DNA from: Labia minor | Taxonomy: Eukaryota > Arthropoda > Insecta > Dermaptera > Spongiphoridae | Assembly (NCBI GenBank): GCA_963082975.1 | Contig: OY720344.1 | Location: 80,898,053-80,962,052, forward strand | Length of the DNA: 64,000 nt | Direction: 5' to 3' | Notes under the pieces: generated by a model | Told to the model about the DNA's origin: nothing | Seen by the model: only the letters and a program-made list of their open reading frames with translations | Databases searched by the model: none | Translations under genes and position numbers: made by a program | Part shown: piece by piece, positions 45,640-56,863 of the stretch | Layout of the letters: the number at the start of each line of letters is the position of its first letter | Numbering within the stretch: the first letter of the stretch is position 1

Positions 45640-46830
45640 AAGCATGGTATCCATTCGCCCAATTAATTTGGACATCATATTTTCAAGCTTGGTCAATTGG
45701 CTTGAATTGTTGCCATTCTCATCACTATTAGATTGACTGTTAATTTTATTATTGAAATTGATGCTAGAGAGAATATCTTTTGTGGATGGTTTGGACTGAA
45801 CGACTTGAGAGTAAGATAAAGGTAAGGATTACTCTTGTTGTTGTTGAGATATTATGGGAGGGGTAGGTAATTCGAATGAAGTGTTTTGTTTAGGATTGGA
45901 CACTGATTTAGATCTTAGAGTAGGGTATTTGGATTTAATGAGTTTTAAGTAATGGGAGCAACCTCTGTAGTTAGCAGAAGGAGAGAGGGGGTTTCTCTGT
46001 CTTTTTTATACTCAGATGTCAAGTGGCTATCGGGGCAAGCCTACAAAAAGCTTTAGTGTGACCAAAGCTTTGACACCTGGTACACTGGGGGATTGTTCTT
46101 CTTACTTTAGGAGCCTCAATGGTCACATGACAGTGACATATGTATTCAATAGAATATATATATCCTTGTTATTTAGTGCAGGTTTCAGATCTAGAAAGAA
46201 AATTGGAAGAGGATCCTTGGACACTCTATCACGGACGTTAAAGAGTGACCATAACTCTCAACGTCCCTCTTAATATCTTCTATATCAATTGAAGGATGAA
46301 TTTTGAGAATAACAACTCTAAATAGTCGTTCATTTTTAGGTTGATAAGTATAGAAGTTTATTTTTATATTGTCTAAAGTCTAAAGCATTGATAATTGAGG
46401 TGAAGTTTGCTGGAGATTTAGGATTTATTTTAATTATGTTTTTATTAATGAGATTACATGAGAAACCATAGGGTGCGACCTCATTTAGGGTATTGATCAT
46501 AAGGTTATAATTTGATACATTAGGGATGAAGATAGGGGGAGGTTTGATCCGAAGGGTGACTGGAGGACGTTGAGATTCATTATGAGTAATTGAAGTAAGA
46601 ACCAGGAATCTGTTTGATGTGTTTAGAATGGTATAATCAGTTATAGGTTTTTGCTTACCGTTTCTGTGGATTCTCGGAGCTGTTCCTTTTTATTTTGGAG
46701 TCCACAGTCTGCCACCTTTGCTTCAGTGGAGTCGCTACGGGCTTCACGGTTTTCTCATTGGATAATCCTTGGGAATCAGAAGTTGTGCCTTTTGATTCCT
46801 CTTGGATTGAATTATTAAATAAATAATAAT
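45640..46830 (-). pseudogene. Jockey-like ORF1 (gag) remnant
   Basis: Minus-strand frames read PVATPLKQRWQTVDSKIKRN near 46720, then INTLNEVAPYGFSCNLINKN and RVVILKIHPSIDIEDIKRDV (the RNA-binding-like region). CHCHVTIEAPKVRRTIPQ and the zinc knuckle CTRCQSFGHTKAFC (CX2CX4HX4C, 46043..46084) follow. A Ser/Gln/Asn-rich C-terminal portion continues to just before ORF2. Several frameshifts and stops are present. Only one knuckle is evident, fewer than many Jockey gags carry. Confidence 0.75.
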
Positions 46831-46973
46831 TATTATTAAATAAAATTCATGTCAATCGAATAATCCATCGTTGTTTTATTGCAATTTAAAGTTCAATACC
46901 TCTAAAAGAAACACCCTTTATATATTTTTCCATTTACTTGTCAGGAATGGGGTTATTAATAATTATTAATTTT

Positions 46974-49308
46974 TACCGTCCGACGATAGTAAGGGAGGTA
47001 TTGTTTTCACACCAAATTTCATATGTGGAGATTTTTACATATCTCCACGAATCATGCATTTTCTTAACAGAAAAAAATATTTTTAGCATAATGTCTGTCC
47101 GTCTGTCCGTATAGATGTGTACAGCCTGAACAGCTCAACGGGTTTTGATGAAATTTGGTATATTTACTTAATGCATCAGTGGGATGAATTGATCAACTTT
47201 TGGTGCAAATCCGGAAACCAGAAGTTGTAGTATTAGCGATCGACGATAGGAAGGGAAGTGTTATTTTCACACCAAATTTCACATGAAGAGATTTTTTTAT
47301 ATATCACCACTAATCATGTGTGCACTTTGTATTGGTTTTATCCTTGAGAAAAATCATCTTTATTAGTTTTTTGTCAATTTAAAATTATATGACGTCATCC
47401 AACCATTCATGACGTCACAGCCTGGTCTTACATATATATTATAAATAAAATAAAATTAAAAATATTTATGTTATATTTATATCTGTTTTTTATTACATTA
47501 ATAGATATATTAAAATTATTTGAAATTGTTTCTGTAGCTGGAAATTAATTTACTTCAAACCGTCGGTCGGTTCGGACCTGGCCACAGGTCAACTTATTTT
47601 ATATTAGAAAATTCAAATATATAAATTTATTTTAAAATTTTTGCATGCTTATTAAAATTTTTTATGGAAATATTAGATGCAGAATTAATACGATTAATAA
47701 TTAATAATAGAGTATACTATTTAAATATTTCAAGTTTAAATTGGGTGGCTTGTATTGCTGGTTGCCTAAATGCCAGGGGCTCCTAGACGAGTGAACGCTC
47801 GCTCAGTCAGTCAGTCGATTTCGTTGTGTGAGTGCGCATGCCAACTGAAACCAGGCGGGCGGCGTTGACGCTCTTTTTCTCTCTACTATATCAAAAGTGT
47901 AAGTGTATTTTCTATTGAAATTATCATAATTCACCAATATAATGCGATCAATTAACATCACCTCTACCATCATTTTAATAAAGTCTCAAATGATTTACTG
48001 ATTTTTTTTTAATAATTATTTTAATAGAAAAATATCATATTTGTTTTTTATTTCATATTCATATTATGAATGGTATTTTATTTATTAATATATATATATA
48101 TATTTAACGTGATATATCTGAACATTACTCAAAATTTAATTTAAAATTATTTACACATTTTATTAGAATTTGAAAATGTATATATCTTCTTTTCTTCTAA
48201 TTATTCTCTTTTCTATTTCATTTTTCTCATGTCATTTAATATAATAGGATATATTATTTATCGTACCCTATATATATTTCTATTTATTATTATTATTCTA
48301 TTTTTTAATATTTTCTATTCAATATGAGTTGATTTTTTTAATATATATTTGGATATTATTATTCATTTATAAGTAAATATAATTTTTTTATTTTCAATTT
48401 GAAGTGACATTTATTCTAGAGACGCCCAAACTAACTAATGTATTTTATTTTTTTCTTTTATCTTGTAATTTACTGTTTAATTTATCTAAAAAAATGATAA
48501 ATTCTGATAAATATTTATTCTTTCAATATCAATTATTTTCTGAGAATTCTACATGTTAATCAAAATCAAAAATCAATTGAAATTTAAATAGAAATCATTT
48601 TAACATTCTCTTTTAATTACAGATAATAGAAAGGGTCAGTTTTTAATACTTTCATTTATTAAACCAAAATTTTATTATGTGTCTTTGAAATATATCTAAA
48701 TATATTTATTTCATTAAAAGTTATAATAACGAAAAATTAATATGTGATACATTGATTAACAACAGTTTCAAAGTATTTTTAATCTGCATTAAAAAAAATA
48801 CAACTGATTATAAAGGCAGATATTTTATTAGAATGAATTAATTATAAATTTGGAAATAATTTTAAAGCTCGGAAGCTTCTTTTAGCTAAACAGCCTAGGC
48901 GTTACGTTATATATATTATATATTACTCGTATTCTATATTCTATTGTATATATCTCGAGACAACACCCAATATATTTACTTGTTTTTCTTATTTTGATTT
49001 CAAGCAAGAGCTATTGAACTAATATATATATTTTCATGTTATCTTTTTTATAATTACGCCCAAAAAAACATCTGATCAGTTAATTTATAAAATATTTCAG
49101 TTAAATAGAATTTCTATGCTGAATTTAAATTTGAATATAAGAAATAGAAAAATTCGTAATTCTTAAATGTTATACCATTATGTATTGCTAAATATAAATT
49201 TATGTAATATTTTAAGTGTTTTATTTGTAATTTTTCAATTATCACTTGTAAGTATATTGAATTTTCAAACCGTCGGTCGGTTCGGACCTGGCCACAGGTC
49301 AACTTATT
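46974..49308 (+). mobile_element. Composite rolling-circle element with captured 1.65-kb unit
   Basis: A family A element (46974..47598, copy A4) is complete from TACCGTCCGACGATAG to the hairpin ACCTGGCCACAGGT and CAACTTATT. It has TGACGTCA at 47390 and 47410. It is followed by the 1.65-kb duplicated unit and then by a second, identical right end (49265..49308) with nothing else of family A. One left end with two right ends is what a rolling-circle element would leave if it once bypassed its own terminator. Confidence 0.6.
47603..49264 (+). repeat. Duplicated 1.65-kb unit, copy 2 (uninterrupted)
   Basis: The unit is collinear with 2487..5221 minus the Tigger. The empty site for that Tigger reads AAATTCAAATATATAAATTT around 47611..47630. 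Small differences include an extra TATTTATCGTACCCTATATA stretch near 48255 and a replaced patch near 48432. No ORF is shared beyond low-complexity ones. Confidence 0.85.
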
Positions 49309-51377
49309 ATTTTTTTATTTTTTATGATAGATATTATTCCTTTAAATTTTTATAAAATAACGTTTTTCCAATGGACTAAAAAGAATAAAATAATTTTTCT
49401 ATAAGATTGACAAAGTTTATGGATGAATTGCTTCAAATTCAACTAAAAACGTTCAACTAAATACTTAAATTGTGTTAGTTAAGGAATTTTTTATAAATAC
49501 TTCTTTCATTTGTTTATTTCTTTAAAACATCTTAAAGCAACTTTTATTACCTAATATAGAAACATATCAACCTATATGTAAATTTTTTTTTCAAATAATA
49601 ATAGTAATAATAATAATAATAAAAAGTTGTGTATTGTACATTCAAAAATACCAATGAACGCTATTTAATAGACATTATAGGTTATGACAGATTTAATAAA
49701 GATACCTAAATAAAAGTCAAATATACATAATAACCTATTCAAATATATTTAAGGAGAAATAAATATTAATATTTATATAAAAGATACTTCACATATTATA
49801 GAGTATAATTATATAATAAACATGAACTATTAATATTAATGTTAATAACTTATTTTTTAATTATTTATTTATTTACCCTAATCACTAAGCAACCACTCTG
49901 TACTCTAAAATAAACTATATTTATATATAATTATTATTATATATTATAACGTTTTATTTGTGCAGTGCTAACTATTTTATTTATTTTTTTTACTAATTAC
50001 TTACGATTATTTTAAGAGCTTTATGTATATTTTGACGGGATAAAATTATAATTTATTGGTTGGGTCGATAATAATGATTATTCTCCATTTTCCATGAACT
50101 ACCTTCATTCAATTCCTAACCTCTCCCAATTTCGTTTTCATTGCTTCCCATTTGGTTTCCCCATAATCAAACCTAAATATACCGCAAATACCGCCAAACT
50201 ATTCTATATACTTTTACAAAATAACTTGTCCGATAAGAAATTCAAAAACATTAATTCTTGAAATCAAATTTATCTCCAATAAATTATTCATATTGATCAA
50301 TTTATTCTAAAAACTATTCTCTCTCTCTCTCTGTAGTCTTATGGGTCTCTTAAAGTTCTTGCAGCAACCGCATTCCTCCAAACATTTCTATCCTGAGTTA
50401 TCTAATAATTCATATATAAATAAATATGTGTCATGACGTAGCCTGTTTCCAGTTTAATTATGTAAATTCTAAATTGTGATAACTTTAAATTTTTTAATTG
50501 AGCCACAATAAACTCAAAAAGAGCACATGTGGCTCGCGGTCTACAGTTTGGCCACCGTTGTTATATAATACTAATAGTATTTTTCTTTTCAACTCAATTT
50601 TAAAAATTTAAAAATAAAGTTTATTCAATGACCAAATCATCCAATATATGTAGATCAATTAATCTGAAAATATAATATAAAAGTAAACAATAAATAATTA
50701 TTTTTATTCAATCTAAAAAATAGTAAGATAGTTTTGGTTTTTAGTATATTTTTTTTTAAATATTTTTGTAATCTTAATATATATTAGATATTAATTAAAT
50801 ATATATTAGAATATATATATTAGAAAACTGTTAGGTTAAAGAATTTTATTGATTTTTAATAATTAATTTAGTTTTTCGAATGAACTAAAAAATCAAGAAT
50901 GATTAAAAAAAAAGAAATCTATATACTTATTAGCAATCCTAATTTCTATTAGATGATCATAAATATATATAAATATAGTTATAATTTAAAATAAATAATC
51001 TGGTGAACAATAAGACTATTTGCTTTAAGCTTTGCCTTAAGCTTTTTTTCAAGTGGACAATTTGTTCCAACATTTAAGATAAAAGAAATAAATTTCAAAG
51101 GATATTGGTATGGAACTTACAATGACCAAAAAAGACCTTTTGAAGTCATTTCAAAAGATTTTTATTTAATATTATAAGAGTACCAAGGATAATATTTGAG
51201 ACTGACAATATAAAAAAGGATATTATATATTAGATTATTAGATGAAGATAGAAGTGGAAGATAGAAACAGAAGAAGAAATGTGATTGCTGCGTCCAAAAA
51301 ACGTTCGTGATAGAAATTGAATAAGAAGAATGTGTGTGAATCAAAAGGAAAAAAGAAAAAAATTTTCAAAATATGAA
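49309..51377. other. AT-rich sequence with two repeat scraps
   Basis: At 50317..50405 the minus strand carries the RTE-like LINE tail (CAGGATAGAAATGTTTGGAG, GCTGCAAGAACTTTAAGAG) running straight into (AG)n, an ordinary LINE 3' end. At 50480..50565 GAGCCACAATAAACTC ... TTTGGCCACCGTTG matches the right end of the hAT at 34060. The remainder is AT-rich without a gene. Confidence 0.45.
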
Positions 51378-52445
51378 TCTTATCTTATTATGCTAGCTAA
51401 AATTGTATCTATATATATATATTGGTTCTCAAAAACCGGTCTAACGATTTTTTTCAAATTCACACTAGATATAGTATTTATAAAGAAAAATTGAGTTTTA
51501 TTGATCACATCTCTTGAAACTTACAGCTTCATTATTAATTTCTTAATTAAAAATTATATATGGGTGACGTCAGAAATGGCATCCATTTTGAAATTTTACT
51601 CCGCCTTTTTTTAAAAAAATTTTTAAAGGATATTGTATTAATATTTTTTTTATATTTAAAATATTTTAAAATTTATTATTTAATTTCGAAATAAAATTAA
51701 AAATATTTATTTTTAATAAAATATATATATATTTATTAATCTCTCTCAAAAAAAAAACAACAAAACAAATAAATGTCTTTGAAAGATGGTAAAAATATTT
51801 TTTTAATTATCAAAATATCATAGACCAATGGTAAGAACAATTGTTTTTACTCCCCGAGTTCGAAGGATCGAAACTCGCCGCGTGCATTTTTTTTTTTTAT
51901 ATATTTTCGTGATTTATTTATTCATTGTTCTTTTATTAAAGTTAATTTATTTTATTTTATTTTATTAATTAAAATGATGCAACATTTAATAATTGTAATA
52001 TTGTAATAAAAAAACCGGAGGAAAATAATTTTTTTTTTTTTTTTAATCTATTATTTTTTAATAAATTACTATTTTATATTTATTTATTCATTGTTCTTTT
52101 ATTAAATTTAAATATTTATTAATATTATTTATTATTAATTTATATATCGATGACATATGACATTCATATTGAAATTTGACTCCCGCCTTTTTTTAAAAGA
52201 TATATATTTTTTATATTTAAAATATTTTAAAATTGTTTATTTAATTTCGAAATAAAATTAAAAATATATATTTTAATAATATTTTATAATTATAAATTAC
52301 GATATATATTTATCATTCTTCCAATAAAAAAAAAATATTCATGCACTTAGAAACATACCTACCCCAAGTTCCATTCATTTTAATCAGATTGATGCAATGA
52401 TGCAACATTTAATAATTGTAATAAATATTTAAAGAATTGTATATC
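51378..52445 (+). repeat. Repeat family E, copy 3
   Basis: It starts TCTTATCTTATTATGCTAGC after an A. The first part matches 24503..24830, the right part matches 13469..14400, and it has one CCGCC(T)n unit. It ends where the direct-repeat pair at 52446 begins. It is the longest and most complete copy of this family here. Confidence 0.6.
51815..51888 (+). other. tRNA-like segment inside family E, possible SINE head
   Basis: TAGACCAATGGTAAGAACA resembles a Pol III A box region (TRGYNNARNGG). About 35 nt later GGATCGAAACTCG resembles a B box, and a poly(T) run follows. The acceptor stem does not pair convincingly, so it is a tRNA-related repeat or pseudo-tRNA, not a functional tRNA gene. Confidence 0.3.
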
Positions 52446-52786
52446 AGCTCGGTGTCCCAAGTATTAATATTACCAGCCAAACCCAATATAATAATGAATT
52501 ATTTTTTTTTAACTTAATTACCTAGCCGAGGCTCGGGGTCCCGGTGTGATCTTAATATATTGTCAGAATTAGATAAATAATGTAGAGAGAAAAATTATTT
52601 AAAAATAGATATTTATTTAAATGAAATAAAATTATTTAATTTACAGAATGAAAATGACTATAATAATGTCTAAACATTTTTTCGAGCGACAGCTCGGTAT
52701 CCCAGGTATTAATATTACCAGCCAAACCCAATAATAATGAATCATTTTTTTTAACTTAAGTACCGAGCCGAGGCTCGGGGTCCCGG
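52446..52786 (+). repeat. Two ~97-bp direct repeats with GC-rich edges
   Basis: Repeat 1 is 52446..52544 and repeat 2 is 52691..52786. Both run from AGCTCGGTRTCCCARG through ATTAATATTACCAGCCAAAC to GAGCCGAGGCTCGGGGTCCC. Each copy ends in a GAGCC/GGCTC palindrome. The 146-bp spacer is AT-rich. They could be the 3' part of family E duplicated in tandem or small terminal repeats; the sequence does not decide. Confidence 0.7.
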
Positions 52787-53558
52787 TACTATAATATAAT
52801 GTACATATGACTTAAATTTTGATAGAGATTGTCAAATATTATTTAAGTGTTTATTGGATTTGTGATATTTTAATAATTAATTTTAATTTATTATGAACTA
52901 AATAAATAAAAGAGTATTAAAAAAAACAGAGGATAGTAGTAATATAACAAACATTTGCTATATATATAATATATATGAAAAGCAATTACGATGATAATGT
53001 TAAAATTGCATGTTACCACGTATTTAGTAAAGTATATATATCTATATATATATATGTATATACATATTTTGGTGCTATCTAGGGAATCCAATGTCGGACG
53101 GAACGAACACCTTTACCAACGACCATAATTTATTTTGATTAACTTGCATTTCATGCCTTCATGAAAATTCATCATACAAGCACCATCATTTTATTATATT
53201 AATATAGTAGTAGCAAGTAACTATCCCCTTGAAGTATCACGTGCTTTCTTAATTTATATGTAAAATTAAAATAGGCAGTTTGGGAATGTTTAAAGGAGAA
53301 ATTGATTAATTTTCAAAAATAAAAATACTTGTATGAGTTCTTATTTATATTTATAATTAATTTATAACTGAGTAACCCAACTCGAAAACCTAAATAACAA
53401 CTTAAGTATGGAAGCTGTAGTAAATTTTAATTTACAACACACGTCATAAAATAGAATTCTCGAAAAATTCAATGGGTCCTAATATTTCCTCTACCTTTGG
53501 TCGTAATTTTAATAAGATAATATTCTCTAGAATATTATATAATATATTATATTATTAA
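52787..53558. other. AT-rich spacer
   Basis: TATATA tracts near 53030..53065 and otherwise unassigned DNA. No gene. Confidence 0.45.
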
Positions 53559-54112
53559 TGTGGGAATGGAGCCTTTTGGCTCATCACCGTCCGAATCATC
53601 AAAAGCCTGGCGCATCTTGCTGCCTCAAAGTCGGCCATTCTCAACCACAATATCATCGGAGTTGGTGCTTCCTCTCAACGCCGCTCCAAGCAGCGAGCGC
53701 CCCAGACGCCGTCGCCGCCCCCCCACCATGCGCTACCATCACCGTCGCCGCCATTCTCCCACTCCACGCCACCGACCAATAGCAACCGAGTTCCAGCTGT
53801 TTGGACTTCCTTTTAAAAAGGACGCCGGCACGATTCGAGTTTAGTATATAGTCAGATTTCAGTTTAAGTTGTACAGTTTCAGTTTAAGTTCAAGTATATA
53901 GTCAGATTTCAGTCAGTTTACAGTTAAGAGTTTATTCAGTCTTTTGTACATCGCAAGAAGTATTCAAGAAACGAAGAAGTTACGATTTCATTTATCTTTA
54001 CACTGTACTTTTATCTTGTTCATATTCATTCAATAAAACGATATTTTTGCAACCATTTAAACAAAACAGATATTTTTTGCTAAACAACCCCTAGACAACG
54101 AAATTCCCTACA
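53559..54112 (+). mobile_element. Solo LTR, Gypsy-like
   Basis: A 554-bp block begins TGTGGGAATGG and ends AATTCCCTACA, with near-inverted TG...CA termini. It is flanked by the 4-bp duplication TTAA (53555..53558, 54113..54116). It is far more GC-rich than its surroundings in the U3-like half, with CCGTCGCCGCC repeats. A TATA-like TTTTAAAAAGG lies near 53811 and an AATAAA poly(A) signal near 54031. No internal domain flanks it, so it is probably a product of LTR-LTR recombination. The Arg/His/Pro-rich ORFs within it are artefacts of composition. Confidence 0.85.
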
Positions 54113-54171
54113 TTAATATATAATTATATAATGTATATAATAACAATATATATAATAACAAATAGAAAATA

Positions 54172-54825
54172 AATAAGTTGACCTGTGGCCAGGTCCGAAC
54201 CGACCGACGGTTTGAAGTAAATTAATTTCCAGCTACAGAAACAATTTCAAATAATTTTAATATATCTATTAATGTAATAAAAAACATATAGGCATATAAC
54301 ATAAATATTTTTAATTTTATTTTATTTATAATATATGTATATATTTATATGTAAGACCAGGCTGTGACGTCATGATTGGCTGGATGACGTCATATAATTT
54401 TAAATCAAGAAAAAACTAATAAATATGATTTTCCCGAGGATAAAACCAATACAAAGTGCATGATTCGTGGTGATATATACAAAAATCTCCTTTGGTGTGA
54501 AAATAACCCTTTCCTTCCTATCGTCGATCGCTAATACTACCACTTCCGGTTCACGGATTTGCACCAAAAGTTGATCAATTCATCCCACTGATGCATTAAG
54601 TAAATATACTAAATTTCATCAAAATCGGTTGAGCCGTTCAGGCTGTACACATCTATACGGACGGACAGACGGACGGACAGACGGACGGACAGACGGACGG
54701 ACAGACATCATGCTAAAAATACTTTTTTCTGTTTAGAAAATGCATGATTCGTGGAGATATGTAAAAATCTCCACATGTGAAATTTGGTGTGAAAACAATA
54801 CCTCCCTTACTATCGTCGGTCGGTA
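54172..54825 (-). mobile_element. Helentron-associated family A (copy A5, complete)
   Basis: Both ends are intact: AATAAGTTG with the ACCTGTGGCCAGGT hairpin at 54172..54195, and ATCGTCGGTCGGTA at 54812..54825. The GGAC tract at 54657..54710 is the longest in the family. TGACGTCA occurs at 54365 and 54385. The stem-loop GTGGAGATATG...ATCTCCAC lies near the CGGTCGGTA end. Confidence 0.8.
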
Positions 54826-54879
54826 AAAATAAAGAAAATTCTTTCAAGAAAAGAAAGAAAAAATGTATTATATTAAAAA

Positions 54880-55408
54880 AATCTGGAGGTCTGCACTCGA
54901 CTATCTATCAAATTTGAATTGGATTTAATTAGCATATATTATATTTAAATTAAATTTAATTAATTTCAAATTATAAATTAAAATTAATCGTGTTAAAACA
55001 TTAATTCCCATACTTTCAGGAATTCAATCAAGCTGAAATTCTATATATAGCAGTTTTAAACAATTTTCAATAATGTGAAAAACTGTCAAACATATATCTT
55101 TATTTTTACGGTCAGTTCAGAGGAGAAAAAATGAACATGTGGTAAGTAATGACCCTCTTCTGATTGAACTACATTTCTCAAAAGTTGATAGAAAACTACG
55201 AATTTTGAATAATGCCCGTGTACCAAATTTCATTATTCTAGCTCAAACCGTTTTTCATTTATGTTTAATATTTGTTTATTTATTTATTGTTTATTTATTG
55301 GGCCCCACCCACACAAATATTTTTCTCAACCTTAGAGAAAATGATTCAGGGACCTTCAAAACGTATAAAAACGTCAAGATCTCTACATCTCAGGCGAGAT
55401 AGTAAAAA
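54880..55408 (+). mobile_element. Helentron-like family C, copy 3
   Basis: It runs from GGAGGTCTGCACTCGACTATC to GGCGAGATAGTAAAAA, with ACTATCT/AGATAGT subterminal inverted repeats. It shares AACTACATTTCTCAAAAGTT and CCAAATTTCATTATTCTAGC with copies 1 and 2, and ATTTTTCTCAACCTTAG with copy 2. It lacks the TTTGTTGATGGCACCG segment. Confidence 0.7.
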
Positions 55409-56137
55409 TGTTATATATCAATTTTTGTAACTCACTCATTTAAATGACAAATCTGCTTATATAAATTAAGTTTATATATCTATCTATTTAAATAATAATA
55501 AAATAAAAAGAAAATGAAAAAATACAATTTTGTTATATGTATTCTTTTATCTATATATATAAAGGAGAGTGTTTGTATGTATGTATGTATGTATATATGT
55601 ATGTAATTTGTTTACTTTTTTGCTGTCATAGAAACAAACAAAAAAGAAATTTCCTACTTAACCGACACTTTACCGGTAATTTAGAATTATAAACATCAAA
55701 AAATAAGAAACGATTTCTATGAAATTACATCACAATATTCTTATATACCTCTATGGTAACATAGGCTCTATAGATTTTATTAATATCTAATCAATAACCG
55801 CAGAATTTAATTTTTTAAAGTTTATATATTCTCCGTGTTGTTCATTCATGGCCCACTGACTGGCGGACTCATCAATGTATATAACTCTTAAGTATTTCCA
55901 ATCAAAGAATTATTATAATATTTAACTTTTTATTTTAAATTCTAATATTAAAATATCATTTCAATTAAATAATTTATTCTAAAAGTTCTCATTTTAATTA
56001 ATTTAATAAAATATTTAAATCATATTTAACTTAAATTATTTGTATTTATTCTTTCCATATTTGAATAGTTACTTCTTTTATTTTAAGGGAGGGAATTAAC
56101 TATGATCTAAAAAAATTAATAAATGAACTTAATAATA

Positions 56138-56331
56138 AATAAGTTGACCTGTGGCCATGTCCGAACCGACCGACGGTTTGAAGTAAATTAATTTCCAGCT
56201 ACAGAAACAATTTAAAATAATTTTAATATATCTATTAATGTAATAAAAAACAGATATGGATAGAACATAAATATTTTTAATTTTATTTTATTTATAATAT
56301 ATATGTAATCACAGTCTGGTCTTACATATAT
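56138..56331 (-). mobile_element. Helentron-associated family A fragment (copy A6)
   Basis: It starts with AATAAGTTGACCTGTGGCC and ACCGACCGACGG, and continues through TTTCCAGCTACAGAAAC to CACAGTCTGGTCTTAC. It then breaks off directly into the LINE fragment, so the left end, GTCY tract and CRE-like sites are missing. It interrupts the Helitron at 55550..56863. Confidence 0.75.
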
Positions 56332-56638
56332 AACGCCTGTTATCATGCAGTAAAGAGGCTTATCTCATCAAAATTATTATCAAAGGGAATGAAAATTAAA
56401 ATATATAAAACAATTATTTTGTCTGTTGTATTATATGAGTGTGAGACATGGTCTATGATCTTAGGAGATGAGAGTGGATTCAGAGTATTTGAGAATAGGA
56501 TTCTTTCCAGCATTTATGGGCCAAAGATGAGGACACCAGGGAATGACGTAAGAAAGATGGAACAGAGGCTCAGAATAAGGACACTTGGAGAAATGTGGTT
56601 GTAGCTGCCAAGAACTTTCGAGTAGATAGATATAACAT
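56331..56638 (+). pseudogene. RTE-like LINE C-terminal fragment
   Basis: The plus frame reads MKIKIYKTIILSVVLYECET, WSMILGDESGFRVFENRILS and SIYGPKMRTPGNDVRKMEQR. It then jumps to AKNFRV and an (ATAG)-type tail at 56618..56636. Compared with 15256..15735, the segment encoding the basic tail is mostly deleted. It lacks the RT catalytic core. It lies in the same relative position and orientation as in the Helitron at 5266..7103. Confidence 0.75.
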
Positions 56639-56863
56639 ATTCAATAAAAATATAGATAATTAATTTACTGACTAAATTAAAATATCTTTTAAATAATCAC
56701 ACAATAAGAAATGAATGTTTTATGTTATACATTGATTGAAACAAAATGGATGAAAACCTTTTACATACAGACTTTCAACCAAATACTATGTACCACTCGG
56801 GGGTACAGGGGGCGGAGCCCCCGTCTAGATGTGAAGAGCGACGAAGGAGCTCTGAGCAGCTAG

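Larger units (their letters stand above)
42896..46830 (-). mobile_element. Jockey-clade non-LTR retrotransposon, decayed
   Basis: A ~3.9-kb minus-strand LINE whose GC content is clearly higher than its flanks. In order it shows a gag-like ORF1 with a zinc knuckle, an APE-type endonuclease, a reverse transcriptase and a C-terminal tail. The 5' end (around 46800) starts inside ORF1 and the promoter is not identifiable. The 3' end falls near 42896 in an A-rich flank. Multiple frameshifts and stops show it is inactive. The order ORF1(CCHC)-EN-RT without RNase H fits the Jockey clade. Confidence 0.85.
55550..56863 (+). mobile_element. Helitron with captured LINE fragment (copy D)
   Basis: It starts TCTATATATATAAAGGAGAG after an A (55549), includes a (TATG)n tract, and ends with a GAGC-type hairpin, TGAGCAG and CTAG (56860..56863) followed by T. 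The 5' region matches 7103..6240 on the other strand (GATTTCTATGAAATTACATC, AACCGCAGAATTTAATTTTT, CCAATCAAAGAATTATTATA). After an inserted family A fragment it resumes in the LINE fragment, then the ~225-bp tail with GGGGGCGGAGCCCCC. One arm of its terminal hairpin has mutated. Confidence 0.7.

Noticed and set aside
52460-52475. TAATATTAC, the nonanucleotide of CRESS-DNA virus origins, present in both direct repeats
   Set aside because: Several chance occurrences are expected in 64 kb of DNA this AT-rich. It is not in the loop of a strong stem and there is no Rep gene nearby.
53558-53844. Arg/His/Pro-rich ORFs of 74 and 94 codons
   Set aside because: They lie in the GC-rich U3-like part of a solo LTR with target duplication; no motif and overlapping frames.
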